19,848 nt of DNA from Candidatus Thorarchaeota archaeon SMTZ1-83 (lineage in GTDB: Archaea; Asgardarchaeota; Thorarchaeia; Thorarchaeales; Thorarchaeaceae). Both the position numbers and the translations under genes were made by a program. The stretch spans positions 1 to 19,848 of the forward strand of contig LRSK01000098.1 in NCBI GenBank assembly GCA_001563325.1, read 5' to 3'. The notes under the pieces are model-generated. The model did not search any database, was not told the DNA's origin, and worked only from the letters and a program-made list of their open reading frames with translations. Of the stretch, positions 8,123-16,124 are shown piece by piece. Position 1 is the stretch's first letter. Each line of letters begins with the position of its first letter.

Positions 8123-8872
8123 CTATGGCTTCTCAGAAGGCGAGCTTATTCCAAGCTCCACTGTGTCACCCTCTTCCACAAACTCCCCAGGTTGAGGTCC
8201 CTGAAGCAGTACGACATCTTCCTCTACCCCCTCCGTGTCTATGGCTTTGACTTCCCCAAGCACGAGGGCCTTCGTCTCTATCAACATCTTCGCTTCTCCA
8301 ATGGACAGACCAAGCAAGCTCGGCATAGAAAAACGGACCTTCGCCCGCCCCTTGCTCACAATCAGGTCAATCTGCCTTCCCAGACCAAGTTGCTCACCTG
8401 AAGTCGGATGAGACGCGACTACATCGCCCTGTGGAATTGTGTCCGAGTAGATCCACAGCACTTGTCCAATCTTCAGGCCGGTAAGATTGACTAGCCGTTC
8501 GGCCTGCTCGAGTCTGGCCCCAGCCAGGTCGGGAACTTTGACAAGCTGAGGTCCTGAGCTAATCACGAGAGACATTCGCTTCCACTCTTTGACCCGTATG
8601 CCAGGAACCGGTATCTGCCTGGCTATGAATCCTTCTGGTATGAGCGGGTCGTATATCCGTGATTCAACGTGGTAACTCAGTTTCGACTCAGAGAGTATTC
8701 TTTCTGCTTCTTGAAGGGTCTTCCCTACTACTTCTGGGACTTCTACCTCCTTACCCCGTTTGACAAACCAGGGCATGAGAGCAAAGTTGAATACGAACGC
8801 ACCCGCGAAGATGGCTCCAACAATGGAGAGGAATACGATAAGGGCCTTCTTTAGCAGGGCGTCCTGTCTCAT
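8123..8872 (-). CDS. Membrane-anchored triple-PASTA protein (no kinase domain)
   Basis: From the ATG at 8872 this is a 249-residue protein. It has a short basic N-terminus, one membrane segment (about 10-32) and three PASTA repeats outside the membrane: about 42-106 (VEVPEVVGKTLQEAERIL), 110-174 (VKVPDLAGARLEQAERLV) and 178-243 (FSMPSLLGLSIGEAKMLI). PASTA domains bind muropeptides or uncrosslinked peptidoglycan in PBP2x and in PknB-type kinases. Here there is neither kinase nor transpeptidase domain. The frame extends upstream to a TTG at 8908, but that codon is the -35 box of an excellent promoter. The first ATG downstream of the promoter is at 8872, exactly where transcription should begin. 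It is the first gene of the envelope operon. Confidence 0.87.
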   Translation of the reverse strand: MRQDALLKKALIVFLSIVGAIFAGAFVFNFALMPWFVKRGKEVEVPEVVGKTLQEAERILSESKLSYHVESRIYDPLIPEGFIARQIPVPGIRVKEWKRMSLVISSGPQLVKVPDLAGARLEQAERLVNLTGLKIGQVLWIYSDTIPQGDVVASHPTSGEQLGLGRQIDLIVSKGRAKVRFSMPSLLGLSIGEAKMLIETKALVLGEVKAIDTEGVEEDVVLLQGPQPGEFVEEGDTVELGISSPSEKP

Positions 8873-8879
8873 TCTCTTC

Positions 8880-8908
8880 ATCATAGAGGCAAAGACAAAA
8901 TATGTCAA
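8880..8908 (-). promoter_or_regulatory. Strong sigma70-type promoter of the envelope operon, leaderless
   Basis: On the minus strand TTGACA (8908-8903, perfect) is followed after 17 bases by TATGAT (8885-8880, 5 of 6). The chosen ATG (8872-8870) begins after a further 7 bases, where position +1 is expected. There is therefore no room for a Shine-Dalgarno and the mRNA would be leaderless. Two other in-frame ATGs (8884 and 8881) overlap the -10 itself, so they would not be transcribed from this promoter. The promoter should drive the genes down to the methyltransferase at 919. Confidence 0.75.
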
Positions 8909-9048
8909 GAATGCAGGTGCCAGACCAGAAACGCGAGATCACAGGCTGAGAAGTGAAGTCCGCACGAAAGAAAGTGGCGAAGGAGCCATCTGTGCTCAGC
9001 AGCAACTCTTAATGCCCATGCCCAGGATGAAGGTCTCGGGTTCTATTG

Positions 9049-9075
9049 TTGACAAATCGGGGCCAAGTTTATACA
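9049..9075 (+). promoter_or_regulatory. Putative promoter of the lysine dehydrogenase-like gene, near-leaderless
   Basis: TTGACA (9049-9054, perfect) is followed by TATACA (9070-9075) with a 15-base spacer. TACACA (9072-9077) with a 17-base spacer is a weaker alternative -10. The GTG start at 9084 lies 8 bases after TATACA, so the expected +1 falls within about two bases of the start codon. The short spacer makes this promoter less certain than the divergent one at 8880-8908. Confidence 0.55.
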
Positions 9076-9083
9076 CACGGGCT

Positions 9084-10232
9084 GTGAGAATTCTAGTCCT
9101 TGGTGCAGGCATGATGGGAACCGCCGCGGTCTATGATTTGGCGAGGAGCGCTGGCGTCGACGAGATAGTTGTCGCCGACCTCGACTTCTATAAGGCCAAG
9201 AGGATTGCTGAATTGGGGCATGGGAAGGTCAGGCCCGAAAGGCTGGATGTTCAGGATGTGGAAGGTACAAAGAGGCTAATGGCTGGATGTGATTCGGTGC
9301 TGAGTTCGGTAGATTACTCATATAATGGGCTACTCACCAAATGCTCAATTGCAGTGGGCGTAAACATGTGTGACCTCGGGGGCAGCAACAATGTGGTTCG
9401 CCAGCAGCTTCAGCTTCACGACCAGGCCCTTGAGCGCGGCATTACGGCGATCCCGGATTGTGGTCTTGCTCCTGGCATTCCAAGCATTCTTGTATCGCTC
9501 GCCGCACATCGAATGGAAGCGATAGAAGATGTATCCATACGAGGGGGCGGTCTTCCCCAAGACCCCATACCTCCCCTCAACTATGCCATAGTGTTTTCAC
9601 CCAGGGGACTGATAAACGAGTACACAGAAAAGGCTTCGATATTGCGTGATGGAAAGATCAAAGAAGTGGATGCGCTTGACGGGCTCGAGAGGATCACTTT
9701 TCCTGGCCCCATAGGCGAACTGGAAGCCTTCTACACTTCGGGCGGAGCATCCACTCTCCCACAGACCATGAGGGAGAGAATAGCGAATCTCGATTACAAG
9801 ACTGTTCGCTACGCAGGTCACTGTGAGCTCATAAGGGCAATGATCCAGCTGGGGATGGCTTCTTCTGAATCCATTGAGGTGGGAGGAGTGCTCATTCGCC
9901 CGGTGGACCTCTTCTCAGAGCTGCTCTCGAAGAACCTGCCAGCGAATGGAAAAGACCTCGTGTTACTGAGAGTCACCGTGGTCGGTACGATGAAAGGCAA
10001 AGCATGCACGTTGGTCTACGAGCTCACAGACTATTACGATGAGAAAACTCAGTTGACTGCTATGATGCGCACGACGGGCTTTCCTGCTTCCATAATTGCG
10101 CAGATGCTTGCCAGTGGAAGAATAGAACCGAAAGGAGTTGTACCCCAGGAACTTTCAGTGCCGCCTGAGGAGTTCGTTGAGGAACTGAAGAAGCGGGGAA
10201 TCGCAATAAGAGAGACGGAAAGCGTGGAGTAG
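9084..10232 (+). CDS. Lysine 6-dehydrogenase-like / saccharopine dehydrogenase family oxidoreductase
   Basis: From the GTG at 9084 the protein has 382 residues. It starts directly with the dinucleotide-binding fold (RILVLGAGMMGTAAVYDLA; GxGxxG at 7-12) and ADLD (31-34). Further on are CDLGGSN, IPDCGLAPGI, ELEAFYTSGGASTL, LDYKTVRYAGHCE and LTAMMRTTGFPAS, in the same order as in lysine 6-dehydrogenase (EC 1.4.1.18) of the saccharopine dehydrogenase superfamily. That enzyme oxidises lysine to the semialdehyde that cyclises to piperideine-6-carboxylate. Other NAD(P)-dependent members with different amino acid substrates cannot be excluded. The frame is open back to 8760, but that part crosses the divergent promoter region. 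It is monocistronic or weakly linked to ileS, which has its own promoter 8 bp after the stop. Confidence 0.82.
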   Translation: MRILVLGAGMMGTAAVYDLARSAGVDEIVVADLDFYKAKRIAELGHGKVRPERLDVQDVEGTKRLMAGCDSVLSSVDYSYNGLLTKCSIAVGVNMCDLGGSNNVVRQQLQLHDQALERGITAIPDCGLAPGIPSILVSLAAHRMEAIEDVSIRGGGLPQDPIPPLNYAIVFSPRGLINEYTEKASILRDGKIKEVDALDGLERITFPGPIGELEAFYTSGGASTLPQTMRERIANLDYKTVRYAGHCELIRAMIQLGMASSESIEVGGVLIRPVDLFSELLSKNLPANGKDLVLLRVTVVGTMKGKACTLVYELTDYYDEKTQLTAMMRTTGFPASIIAQMLASGRIEPKGVVPQELSVPPEEFVEELKKRGIAIRETESVE

Positions 10233-10239
10233 ACAAGGG

Positions 10240-10267
10240 TTGACAATGGGTGGGGAATCGTTATATT
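10240..10267 (+). promoter_or_regulatory. Putative sigma70 promoter of the ileS operon
   Basis: TTGACA (10240-10245, perfect) is followed after 16 bases by TATATT (10262-10267, 5 of 6). Expected transcription start is near 10274, leaving a leader of about 12 nt before the ileS ATG at 10287. The leader has no Shine-Dalgarno and is far too short for a T-box, so regulation by tRNA-Ile charging through a leader is not supported. Confidence 0.68.
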
Positions 10268-10286
10268 GAAGAACTGATCGAAGCGT

Positions 10287-13076
10287 ATGTACAAAGAGAC
10301 CATCAATCTTCCGAGGACGGACTTTCCCATGAAGGGCAATCTTTCGAAGAAAGAGTTAGAGATCCAATCTCTGTGGGAATCTATGGAGATATACGGAGAG
10401 ACTCTGAGAAAGGTCTCGCCCAAGGGAGTATTCACATTCCATGATGGTCCACCATACTCCAACGAAAGCATTCACTTAGGGCATGCTCTCAATAAGATTC
10501 TGAAGGACATCGTATGTAGGTATAAGAGAATGCAGGGGTATAGAGTGGAATTCATCCCCGGCTGGGATAATCATGGGTTGCCGATTGAGAGAGAGATAAC
10601 ACAGAGACATAAGAATCTATCGCATGGCGAAATCAGGAAGAAATGTAGAGAATTTGCCTCCCATTTTGTGGAAGTCCAGAGAGAGCAGTTCAAAAGACTG
10701 GGGGTGAGGGCAGCATGGAATCAGCCTTACCTCACAATGTCCAAAGAGTATGAAGCTTCCGTCCTCAGAGTGTTCTCCAGGCTCGTGGCGAAAGGGTACA
10801 TCTACAGAGGATTGAGGCCGATTCACTGGTGCACACAGTGCAGGACCGCACTGGCGCTTGCAGAGATAGAGTATGCTGAGAAGGAGTCTTACTCGCTCTG
10901 GATAAGATTTCCGTTGAAGGAAGACTCTCGGGGGATTTTCAAAGTAGAGGGTAGAGTCTTACCAGGTGAACGCTGCTACGCTCTTGTCTGGACTACAACT
11001 CCATGGACAATTCCGGCAAATCTTGCGCTGGCATTCCATCCTGACTGTGATTACGCAATCGCAGAAGCATGCGGAGACTACTACGTTCTTGCAGAAGAGC
11101 TCCTCAATGCCGATTTTTCTGAACTGGGCTTCGGCGGCTACAAAGTAGTAAGAAAGGTGAAGGGAAGTGACATTGAGGGAACGAAATTCAGTCATCCGAT
11201 CTTTGAGAGAGACTCTGTGGGAATCCTGGGAGATTTCGTCACACTCGACACAGGGACTGGAGTCGTCCACGTGGCACCCGGCCATGGTAAGGAAGACTTT
11301 GACATTGGAGCAGAATACGGACTCGAAGTGTTGTGTCCTGTTGACGAAGATGGAAAATTCACGCAGGACGCGGGGCAGTTCGCGGGGATGGATCTGGCAG
11401 AAGGAGACAAGAAGGTCATTGAAGAGCTGAAGAGACGGGCCAGACTACTCAAAGTCAGCAGGGTCAGACACTCGTATCCACACTGCTGGAGGTGCAAAAC
11501 TCCTCTTGTCTTCAGGACTACAACGCAGTGGTTTATGAATGTGGACCACACGGATCACCGGGAGCGAGCACTTAACGCCATAAAGGATGTGAGGTGGGTG
11601 CCCGGTGAGAGTCTGAACCGGATAAGCAGTGCTGTTGAAACCAGGCCTGACTGGTGTCTCTCACGCCAAAAAGCTTGGGGAGTCGGTATACCAGCGTTTT
11701 ACTGTGAGAATTGTGGGGAGGCAGTGCTCGAGCCCGAGCTTATCGATCGAGTCGCCGAACAGGTGAGCGCGCATGGGTCTGACGTATGGTACGAACGGCC
11801 GGCACGCGAATTTCTTCCCGAAGACTTCTCCTGTCCTAAATGCAAGGCGAAAGAGTTCAGAAAAGAGACAGATATCCTCGACGTATGGTTTGATTCTGGA
11901 GCAAGTCATCGTGTGGTCTTGAAAGAGAGTGAAAGACCATGTGATCTCTATCTCGAAGGGTCAGACCAGCATAGAGGCTGGTTCAACACGTCCTTGATGA
12001 TTGGAATAGGCCTGGATAACGAAGCACCTTACAAGACAGTCGTAACCACAGGGTTTGTGGTCGATTCGGATGGAAAGGCAATGCACAAGTCTTTGGGGAA
12101 CGTGATTTCGCCGCTTGACATCACTGAAAAAGATGGAGCCGACGTTCTTAGACTGTGGGTATCCAGTTCGAACTGTTTCTCGGACATTAAGATATCAGAA
12201 GAGATTCTCGAGAGAATCAGGGATGCCTATAAGAAGATTCGGTACACATTCAGATTTCTTCTGGGCAATCTCTACGATTTCATCCCTGCTGAGCACTCGG
12301 TTTCCTACGAAGAGAGGCTGGAAATAGACAAATGGATAATGCACAGGCTGAGTCAACTGATCCAAAGGACGACAAGAGCATACGAAGAGTATGAATTCTA
12401 CAAGATCTATCATCTGGTCCACAATTTCTCCGTGGTCGATCTCAGTTCTTTTTATGTGGATGTGCTGAAAGACAGGCTCTACACATCCTGGGCATCTTCA
12501 GCCGAGAGAAGGTCTGCTCAGAGTTCCATTTATGAAGTGGCGAAAAGTCTATTGAGGTTGCTGTCACCAATAATGCCTTGCACGACAGAAGAGGCGTGGC
12601 AGTATCTGCCAGGAGACAAGGAGGACGCGTGTGAACTCGCGTCATTTCCGGTGCCGTCCGAATATGAAGATGATCATATCGACAGCTCGTGGGAGGAATT
12701 GCTGAAAGTCAGACAGGATGTTCTCTCTGCGCTCGAGAATAAGAGAGCAGAGAAGCTCATCGGGAATTCTCTTGAAGCGAAAGTAGTGCTCTATCCCGGT
12801 TCGAAAGAGTTGAGAGAGCTACTCGAAAAGTACGAGCGCGATCTTCCCACTCTGTTTATTACGTCTCAAGCGGAGCTCTCGAAATTAGAGAGGCCTACAG
12901 GCACAGAGATTCACGTCGGAACTCAGTCGGATCTGGCAATCGAAGTGAAGAAGGCAGAGGGCGATAAGTGCAGGAGGTGTTGGGTCTATTTCCCGGATGT
13001 TGGGGAAGACGAGACGCATCCCGGTCTCTGTAAGAGGTGCGTTGGAGTGTTATCACGGTTGGAGGGGGGTGATTAA
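10287..13076 (+). CDS. ileS: Isoleucine-tRNA ligase, bacterial type with C-terminal zinc finger
   Basis: This enzyme attaches isoleucine to tRNA-Ile and edits valine. It has 929 residues, the usual length of the bacterial form. The start MYKETINLPRTDFPMKGNL matches the family N-terminus closely, which fixes the ATG at 10287. The class I HIGH motif is HLGH (63-66), in DGPPYSNESIHLGHALNKI. The KMSKS loop is the variant GKAMHKSLGN (596-605). The CP1 editing region carries WTTTPWTIPANLALA and DTGTGVVHVAPGHGKEDF. Two CxxC pairs lie in the insertion (CENCGEA and CPKCKAK), and the C-terminal zinc finger is CRRCW then CKRC. It is first in an ileS-dksA-lspA-lptD operon. The next gene begins within a few bases of its stop. 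Confidence 0.97.
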   Translation: MYKETINLPRTDFPMKGNLSKKELEIQSLWESMEIYGETLRKVSPKGVFTFHDGPPYSNESIHLGHALNKILKDIVCRYKRMQGYRVEFIPGWDNHGLPIEREITQRHKNLSHGEIRKKCREFASHFVEVQREQFKRLGVRAAWNQPYLTMSKEYEASVLRVFSRLVAKGYIYRGLRPIHWCTQCRTALALAEIEYAEKESYSLWIRFPLKEDSRGIFKVEGRVLPGERCYALVWTTTPWTIPANLALAFHPDCDYAIAEACGDYYVLAEELLNADFSELGFGGYKVVRKVKGSDIEGTKFSHPIFERDSVGILGDFVTLDTGTGVVHVAPGHGKEDFDIGAEYGLEVLCPVDEDGKFTQDAGQFAGMDLAEGDKKVIEELKRRARLLKVSRVRHSYPHCWRCKTPLVFRTTTQWFMNVDHTDHRERALNAIKDVRWVPGESLNRISSAVETRPDWCLSRQKAWGVGIPAFYCENCGEAVLEPELIDRVAEQVSAHGSDVWYERPAREFLPEDFSCPKCKAKEFRKETDILDVWFDSGASHRVVLKESERPCDLYLEGSDQHRGWFNTSLMIGIGLDNEAPYKTVVTTGFVVDSDGKAMHKSLGNVISPLDITEKDGADVLRLWVSSSNCFSDIKISEEILERIRDAYKKIRYTFRFLLGNLYDFIPAEHSVSYEERLEIDKWIMHRLSQLIQRTTRAYEEYEFYKIYHLVHNFSVVDLSSFYVDVLKDRLYTSWASSAERRSAQSSIYEVAKSLLRLLSPIMPCTTEEAWQYLPGDKEDACELASFPVPSEYEDDHIDSSWEELLKVRQDVLSALENKRAEKLIGNSLEAKVVLYPGSKELRELLEKYERDLPTLFITSQAELSKLERPTGTEIHVGTQSDLAIEVKKAEGDKCRRCWVYFPDVGEDETHPGLCKRCVGVLSRLEGGD

Positions 13077-13077
13077 G

Positions 13078-13452
13078 GTGTTATCGCAGAAGAAAGTCGA
13101 ATACTTCGAAAGCTTGTTAACGAAACTGAGGAAGAAAATCCTTAAGGAGATTGATTTCGAGGAGGAAACCATAGGGCAGCAGCAGCGGGAGGCATCTGGA
13201 GATGTTTCTTCCTATACGTATCATATGGCGGATCAGGGGACAGACGCAGAAAACAGAGAAGTTGCCGCATTTCTTGCTACGAGCGAAGGTTCCACACTCG
13301 CGGACATCGACGATGCTCTAAGGAAGATCTACGGGAAGAAGGGGTACGGAATGTGTGAATCCTGTGACAAACCGATCACTGAGAAGAGGTTGAGGGCTGT
13401 ACCTTACGCCAAGCTCTGCAAAGAATGCCAGAGTCTGAGAGAACGTGGCTAA
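13078..13452 (+). CDS. DksA/TraR family zinc-finger protein
   Basis: This protein is 124 residues from the GTG at 13078. It has a coiled-coil N-terminus (KKVEYFESLLTKLRKKILKEI), a loop with ADQGTDAEN recalling the acidic DksA coiled-coil tip, a second helix (LADIDDALRKIYGKKGYG) and a C4 zinc finger CESC...CKEC. DksA/TraR proteins enter the RNA polymerase secondary channel and, with ppGpp in many bacteria, tune rRNA and biosynthetic promoters. A GTG at 13069 (three residues longer) sits too close to GGAGG at 13061-13065, so I prefer 13078, but the choice is not certain. It follows ileS directly and its last codons overlap the lspA start by 8 bases. The same ileS-traR-lspA neighbourhood is common in many diderm bacteria. 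Confidence 0.87.
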   Translation: MLSQKKVEYFESLLTKLRKKILKEIDFEEETIGQQQREASGDVSSYTYHMADQGTDAENREVAAFLATSEGSTLADIDDALRKIYGKKGYGMCESCDKPITEKRLRAVPYAKLCKECQSLRERG

Positions 13453-13897
13453 GATAAAACTCGCCATACTTCTCAGCCTATGGTCGTTCCTGATTGATCA
13501 AGTCACCAAGGGGATACTAGTCACCAAGGTTCCGCTTCACAGCTCGGTTTCAATCCTCGGCGATGTCGTCAGATTTACTCACATAAGAAACCCAATGGCT
13601 GCATGGGGGCTTCCCATCGGCGGCACCCTATCGTTAATTGTTTTGCCTATCGCAATCGGGATAGTAGTACTGGTTTACCGATTCAGAGCACAGACGCTTA
13701 CCGAGAGAATCGCCCTATCAATAATCCTCGGGGGAGCTCTTGGAAACCTTATCGATCGAATAAGATGGGGGAATGTCGTGGATTTCATAGACATTGGGGT
13801 AGGAAACGTGCGCTGGCCCGTATTCAACATGGCTGATGCCTTTGTCACCGTGGGTATGCTCCTCGTGATCTACACCATTCTGAAGAAGAGAAGATGA
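13445..13897 (+). CDS. lspA: Lipoprotein signal peptidase (signal peptidase II)
   Basis: LspA is an inner-membrane aspartyl protease that removes signal peptides from diacylglyceryl-modified prolipoproteins. The 150-residue protein has about four membrane segments. It shows the expected motifs: IDQVTK (17-22), the RNPMAAWGL variant of the NxGxAFG box (48-56), GGALGNLIDRI with catalytic Asp113 in VVDFIDI, and FNMADAFV with catalytic Asp131. The start is GTG at 13445, inside the end of the dksA-like gene, and its stop shares ATGA with lptD. This indicates coupled translation along the operon. Confidence 0.95.
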   Translation: MAKIKLAILLSLWSFLIDQVTKGILVTKVPLHSSVSILGDVVRFTHIRNPMAAWGLPIGGTLSLIVLPIAIGIVVLVYRFRAQTLTERIALSIILGGALGNLIDRIRWGNVVDFIDIGVGNVRWPVFNMADAFVTVGMLLVIYTILKKRR

Positions 13898-15843
13898 GAG
13901 TTTTCTCCCTTCTGGTGCTGCTTTTATGTGTCACCGCCCCCTCAACGAAGCCGGTCAACTACTCCGCGAATCGGATTATCTTCTTGTTAGATCAAGAAAA
14001 GGTGATATTGAGTGGGGAGACGAAGGTACGCCATCGGGATATTCTGGTTACCGCGGACAGCATAGAATACGAGCTGGGAACCAGGCAACTTCAAGCCTAT
14101 GGAAATCCAGTGCTTCATGATGGTGACGAGACTATTGAGGGCGAATTCATGAGCTATGATGTTGGAAAAGGAGAAGGGACTATCCTCAATGCGAAGACTG
14201 AGATAAGCAGAGGGTTCTTTGAAGGCAGAAAAATAAGGAAAGTGGCTGATGATGTGCTCAATGTGAGTAGGGGAAGATTTACCACCTGCGAACTAGGAGA
14301 ACCCCATTACTATTTCAAATCGTGGAAGATGAAGATCTATCTGAATGATATGGTCTTATGTCAACCTGTGGTGCTTTACATCCAGGGTATCCCTGTTTTC
14401 GCTGTACCGTTCTGGTTCTTCCCGATACGTAAGGAAAGACATTCAGGCCTCCTTACTCCAAGAGTAGGGAGAGATTCGGAAGAAGGCAGGTACATAAAGA
14501 ATATCGCCTATTACCACGTGATCAACGACTACGCTGACGCCACATTCAGCCTCGACTATATGCAGTTGATTGGCTACAGGCTGACGGTGGAGGGTATCTA
14601 CCTGATCAACCCGTGGATAACTGGGGGACTCGTGACATCACTGGTGGATGATCGGAGGACGGCGACCAGGAGATGGAGCGTCAATCTTTCTCATCGGCAA
14701 AAGTGGGAAGAAGGGTACAACCTACTTCTTCGGGGTGATTTCGTCTCTGATCTCAGCTATTATCGAGAATATAGTGAAGACCTTCCTGAAAGGATGACCA
14801 GAACTCTTGACTCCTATGTTGCGCTTACGAAATCTCTCAGAGGCTCGAATCTCTCCATAGTCGCTTCCGAAAAGAGAGACCTGGAAGAGAATACGTCAAT
14901 GCGAGTGCTCCCTCGTCTCTCATTCTCTCTCTTCCCGGTGGAACTCGTGAAATCGACCTATTTCTCTTATTCTGGGCGTCTGGTAAATCAACATACATCG
15001 GTTATGAATTCGGTACAGACTGCCCAGAACACAGCGAGATTGAACACCAAGCAGAGACTATGGGATCGACTGAATCTCACCCCATCACTTGAACACAGTG
15101 AATTTTGGCAGAGCGGTGAGAGAAGAAGTGGCACGTCATCGGTTCGCATAGGCGTCAATGCGAACCTGTATGGAATGTCCACCAGAAGGATAGGCAGGAT
15201 CGATGGAATACGTCATGTCATCACACCATCTCTCAACTACGATCTATCTCTGAAGGAAACGCTTGTGAGTGAGCGCCTCCGATTTCAGCTGAGGAACTCC
15301 GTACAGATACGATTGGTGGACCTCGGGAAATACGATCTTTTCACGACCACGACGTCAGGGTCGTACGATATGAGGGAAAACAGGTTTTCTCCCCTTGTGA
15401 CGGGGGTGGAGATTAACCCAGTTCCTCCTTTCAATCTCTCGTGCGATTTCGGCTACGACCTGTACGACGGTCAGGTCGATTATCTGAATGAAACATTTCG
15501 CACTTTTCTGAAGAGAAAAAGTGACGATTTTCCCCGTTTCAACCTGTCGTTTACCCAATCCTTTCTCCGTCGAAGAGAAGAAGATCCGGAAGTGCAGATC
15601 TGGGGAGAATTGGGATTCGATCTGACCAAGAACTGGTTCATCTCGTATCAAGGCAGGTATGATGTGATGAAGGGCAGAGGTGTAAGCCAGTCCGTAAAAG
15701 TGGTGAGAGATCTTCACTGCTGGGTGGGTGAGTTGAACGTGAGCTGGACCAAGGTCCGATGGCAATACGATTTCAGAATTTCAATCAAAGCAATGCCAGA
15801 AATAAGTCTGAAGAAGGGTTTCTTCTCTCTTTTCCTGCCGTAG
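13894..15843 (+). CDS. lptD: LPS-assembly protein LptD (OstA/Imp) family
   Basis: LptD is the outer-membrane barrel that inserts LPS into the outer leaflet. The 649-residue protein has a signal peptide (about 1-18), an OstA/LptA-like jellyroll (about 22-130; VILSGETKVRHRDILVTAD, LQAYGNPVLHDG, TIEGEFMSYD) and a long beta-barrel. The family hallmark IPVFAVPFWFFPIRKERHSG (165-184) is clear. Cysteines at 132 (FTTCELGEPHYYFKS), 156 and 609 (LHCWVGELNV) match the usual disulfide positions between jellyroll and barrel end. It is shorter than the E. coli protein (about 780), as in many other phyla. No lptE gene is nearby. The ATGA overlap with lspA marks the end of the ileS operon. Confidence 0.92.
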   Translation: MRVFSLLVLLLCVTAPSTKPVNYSANRIIFLLDQEKVILSGETKVRHRDILVTADSIEYELGTRQLQAYGNPVLHDGDETIEGEFMSYDVGKGEGTILNAKTEISRGFFEGRKIRKVADDVLNVSRGRFTTCELGEPHYYFKSWKMKIYLNDMVLCQPVVLYIQGIPVFAVPFWFFPIRKERHSGLLTPRVGRDSEEGRYIKNIAYYHVINDYADATFSLDYMQLIGYRLTVEGIYLINPWITGGLVTSLVDDRRTATRRWSVNLSHRQKWEEGYNLLLRGDFVSDLSYYREYSEDLPERMTRTLDSYVALTKSLRGSNLSIVASEKRDLEENTSMRVLPRLSFSLFPVELVKSTYFSYSGRLVNQHTSVMNSVQTAQNTARLNTKQRLWDRLNLTPSLEHSEFWQSGERRSGTSSVRIGVNANLYGMSTRRIGRIDGIRHVITPSLNYDLSLKETLVSERLRFQLRNSVQIRLVDLGKYDLFTTTTSGSYDMRENRFSPLVTGVEINPVPPFNLSCDFGYDLYDGQVDYLNETFRTFLKRKSDDFPRFNLSFTQSFLRRREEDPEVQIWGELGFDLTKNWFISYQGRYDVMKGRGVSQSVKVVRDLHCWVGELNVSWTKVRWQYDFRISIKAMPEISLKKGFFSLFLP

Positions 15844-15966
15844 AGATCGATTCGCAAAGGAGATGTGTCAACTTCTTGAGTAAGACTGCACACTTTCGCT
15901 AAGGGAGAGAGTGGGGTGGTCGATTGACGCTTCCTCCACATACGGTCCTTTACTGCTTACAAGATC

Positions 15967-15984
15967 ACTGGTACAACTGGTACA
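15967..15984 (+). repeat. Tandem 9-bp repeat upstream of the hup promoter
   Basis: ACTGGTACA occurs twice without a gap (15967-15975 and 15976-15984). It ends 21 bases before the -35 box of the hup promoter. Its position would suit an activator or HU autoregulation site, but this is inference. Two short copies can occur by chance. Confidence 0.5.
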
Positions 15985-16005
15985 GAACAGCCCAAGGGGT
16001 AGTCC

Positions 16006-16034
16006 TTGACAAGTTCCCAAGCTTCTTGTAAGTT
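16006..16034 (+). promoter_or_regulatory. Putative sigma70 promoter of hup
   Basis: TTGACA (16006-16011, perfect) is followed after 17 bases by TAAGTT (16029-16034, 4 of 6). Expected start is near 16041, giving a leader of about 84 nt, unlike the near-leaderless promoters elsewhere in the window. Confidence 0.65.
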
Positions 16035-16108
16035 TACGAATATTTGAAGGGCTTCTGCCAATGTATGAGCGGGATTCCAGACACGAATCTATCTGAGTCT
16101 CTAAAAGG

Positions 16109-16118
16109 AAGGAGGTGA
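16109..16118 (+). promoter_or_regulatory. Perfect Shine-Dalgarno of hup
   Basis: AAGGAGGTGA is a 10-nt full complement to the conserved 3' end of bacterial 16S rRNA and lies 6 bases before the hup ATG. It shows that this organism uses canonical Shine-Dalgarno initiation for at least its highly expressed genes. Confidence 0.85.
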
Positions 16119-16124
16119 GAGAGG

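Larger units (their letters stand above)
15844..16124 (+). other. 281-bp intergenic region before hup
   Basis: This gap between lptD and hup contains no supported gene. It holds a 9-bp tandem repeat, a sigma70-type promoter and the long leader of hup. I see no clear terminator for the lptD operon: the short GTGT/ACAC pairing near 15864-15894 is too weak and lacks a T-run. Confidence 0.6.

Noticed and set aside
8909..9048. Shared operator between the divergent promoters
   Set aside because: Only a separated GCTGAG/CTCAGC pair and a short ATGCCC tandem are visible. Neither is long or well placed enough to claim.
10233..10286. T-box or other leader regulation of ileS
   Set aside because: The whole gap is 54 bases and contains a promoter, leaving about 12 nt of leader. 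No specifier stem or T-box sequence fits.
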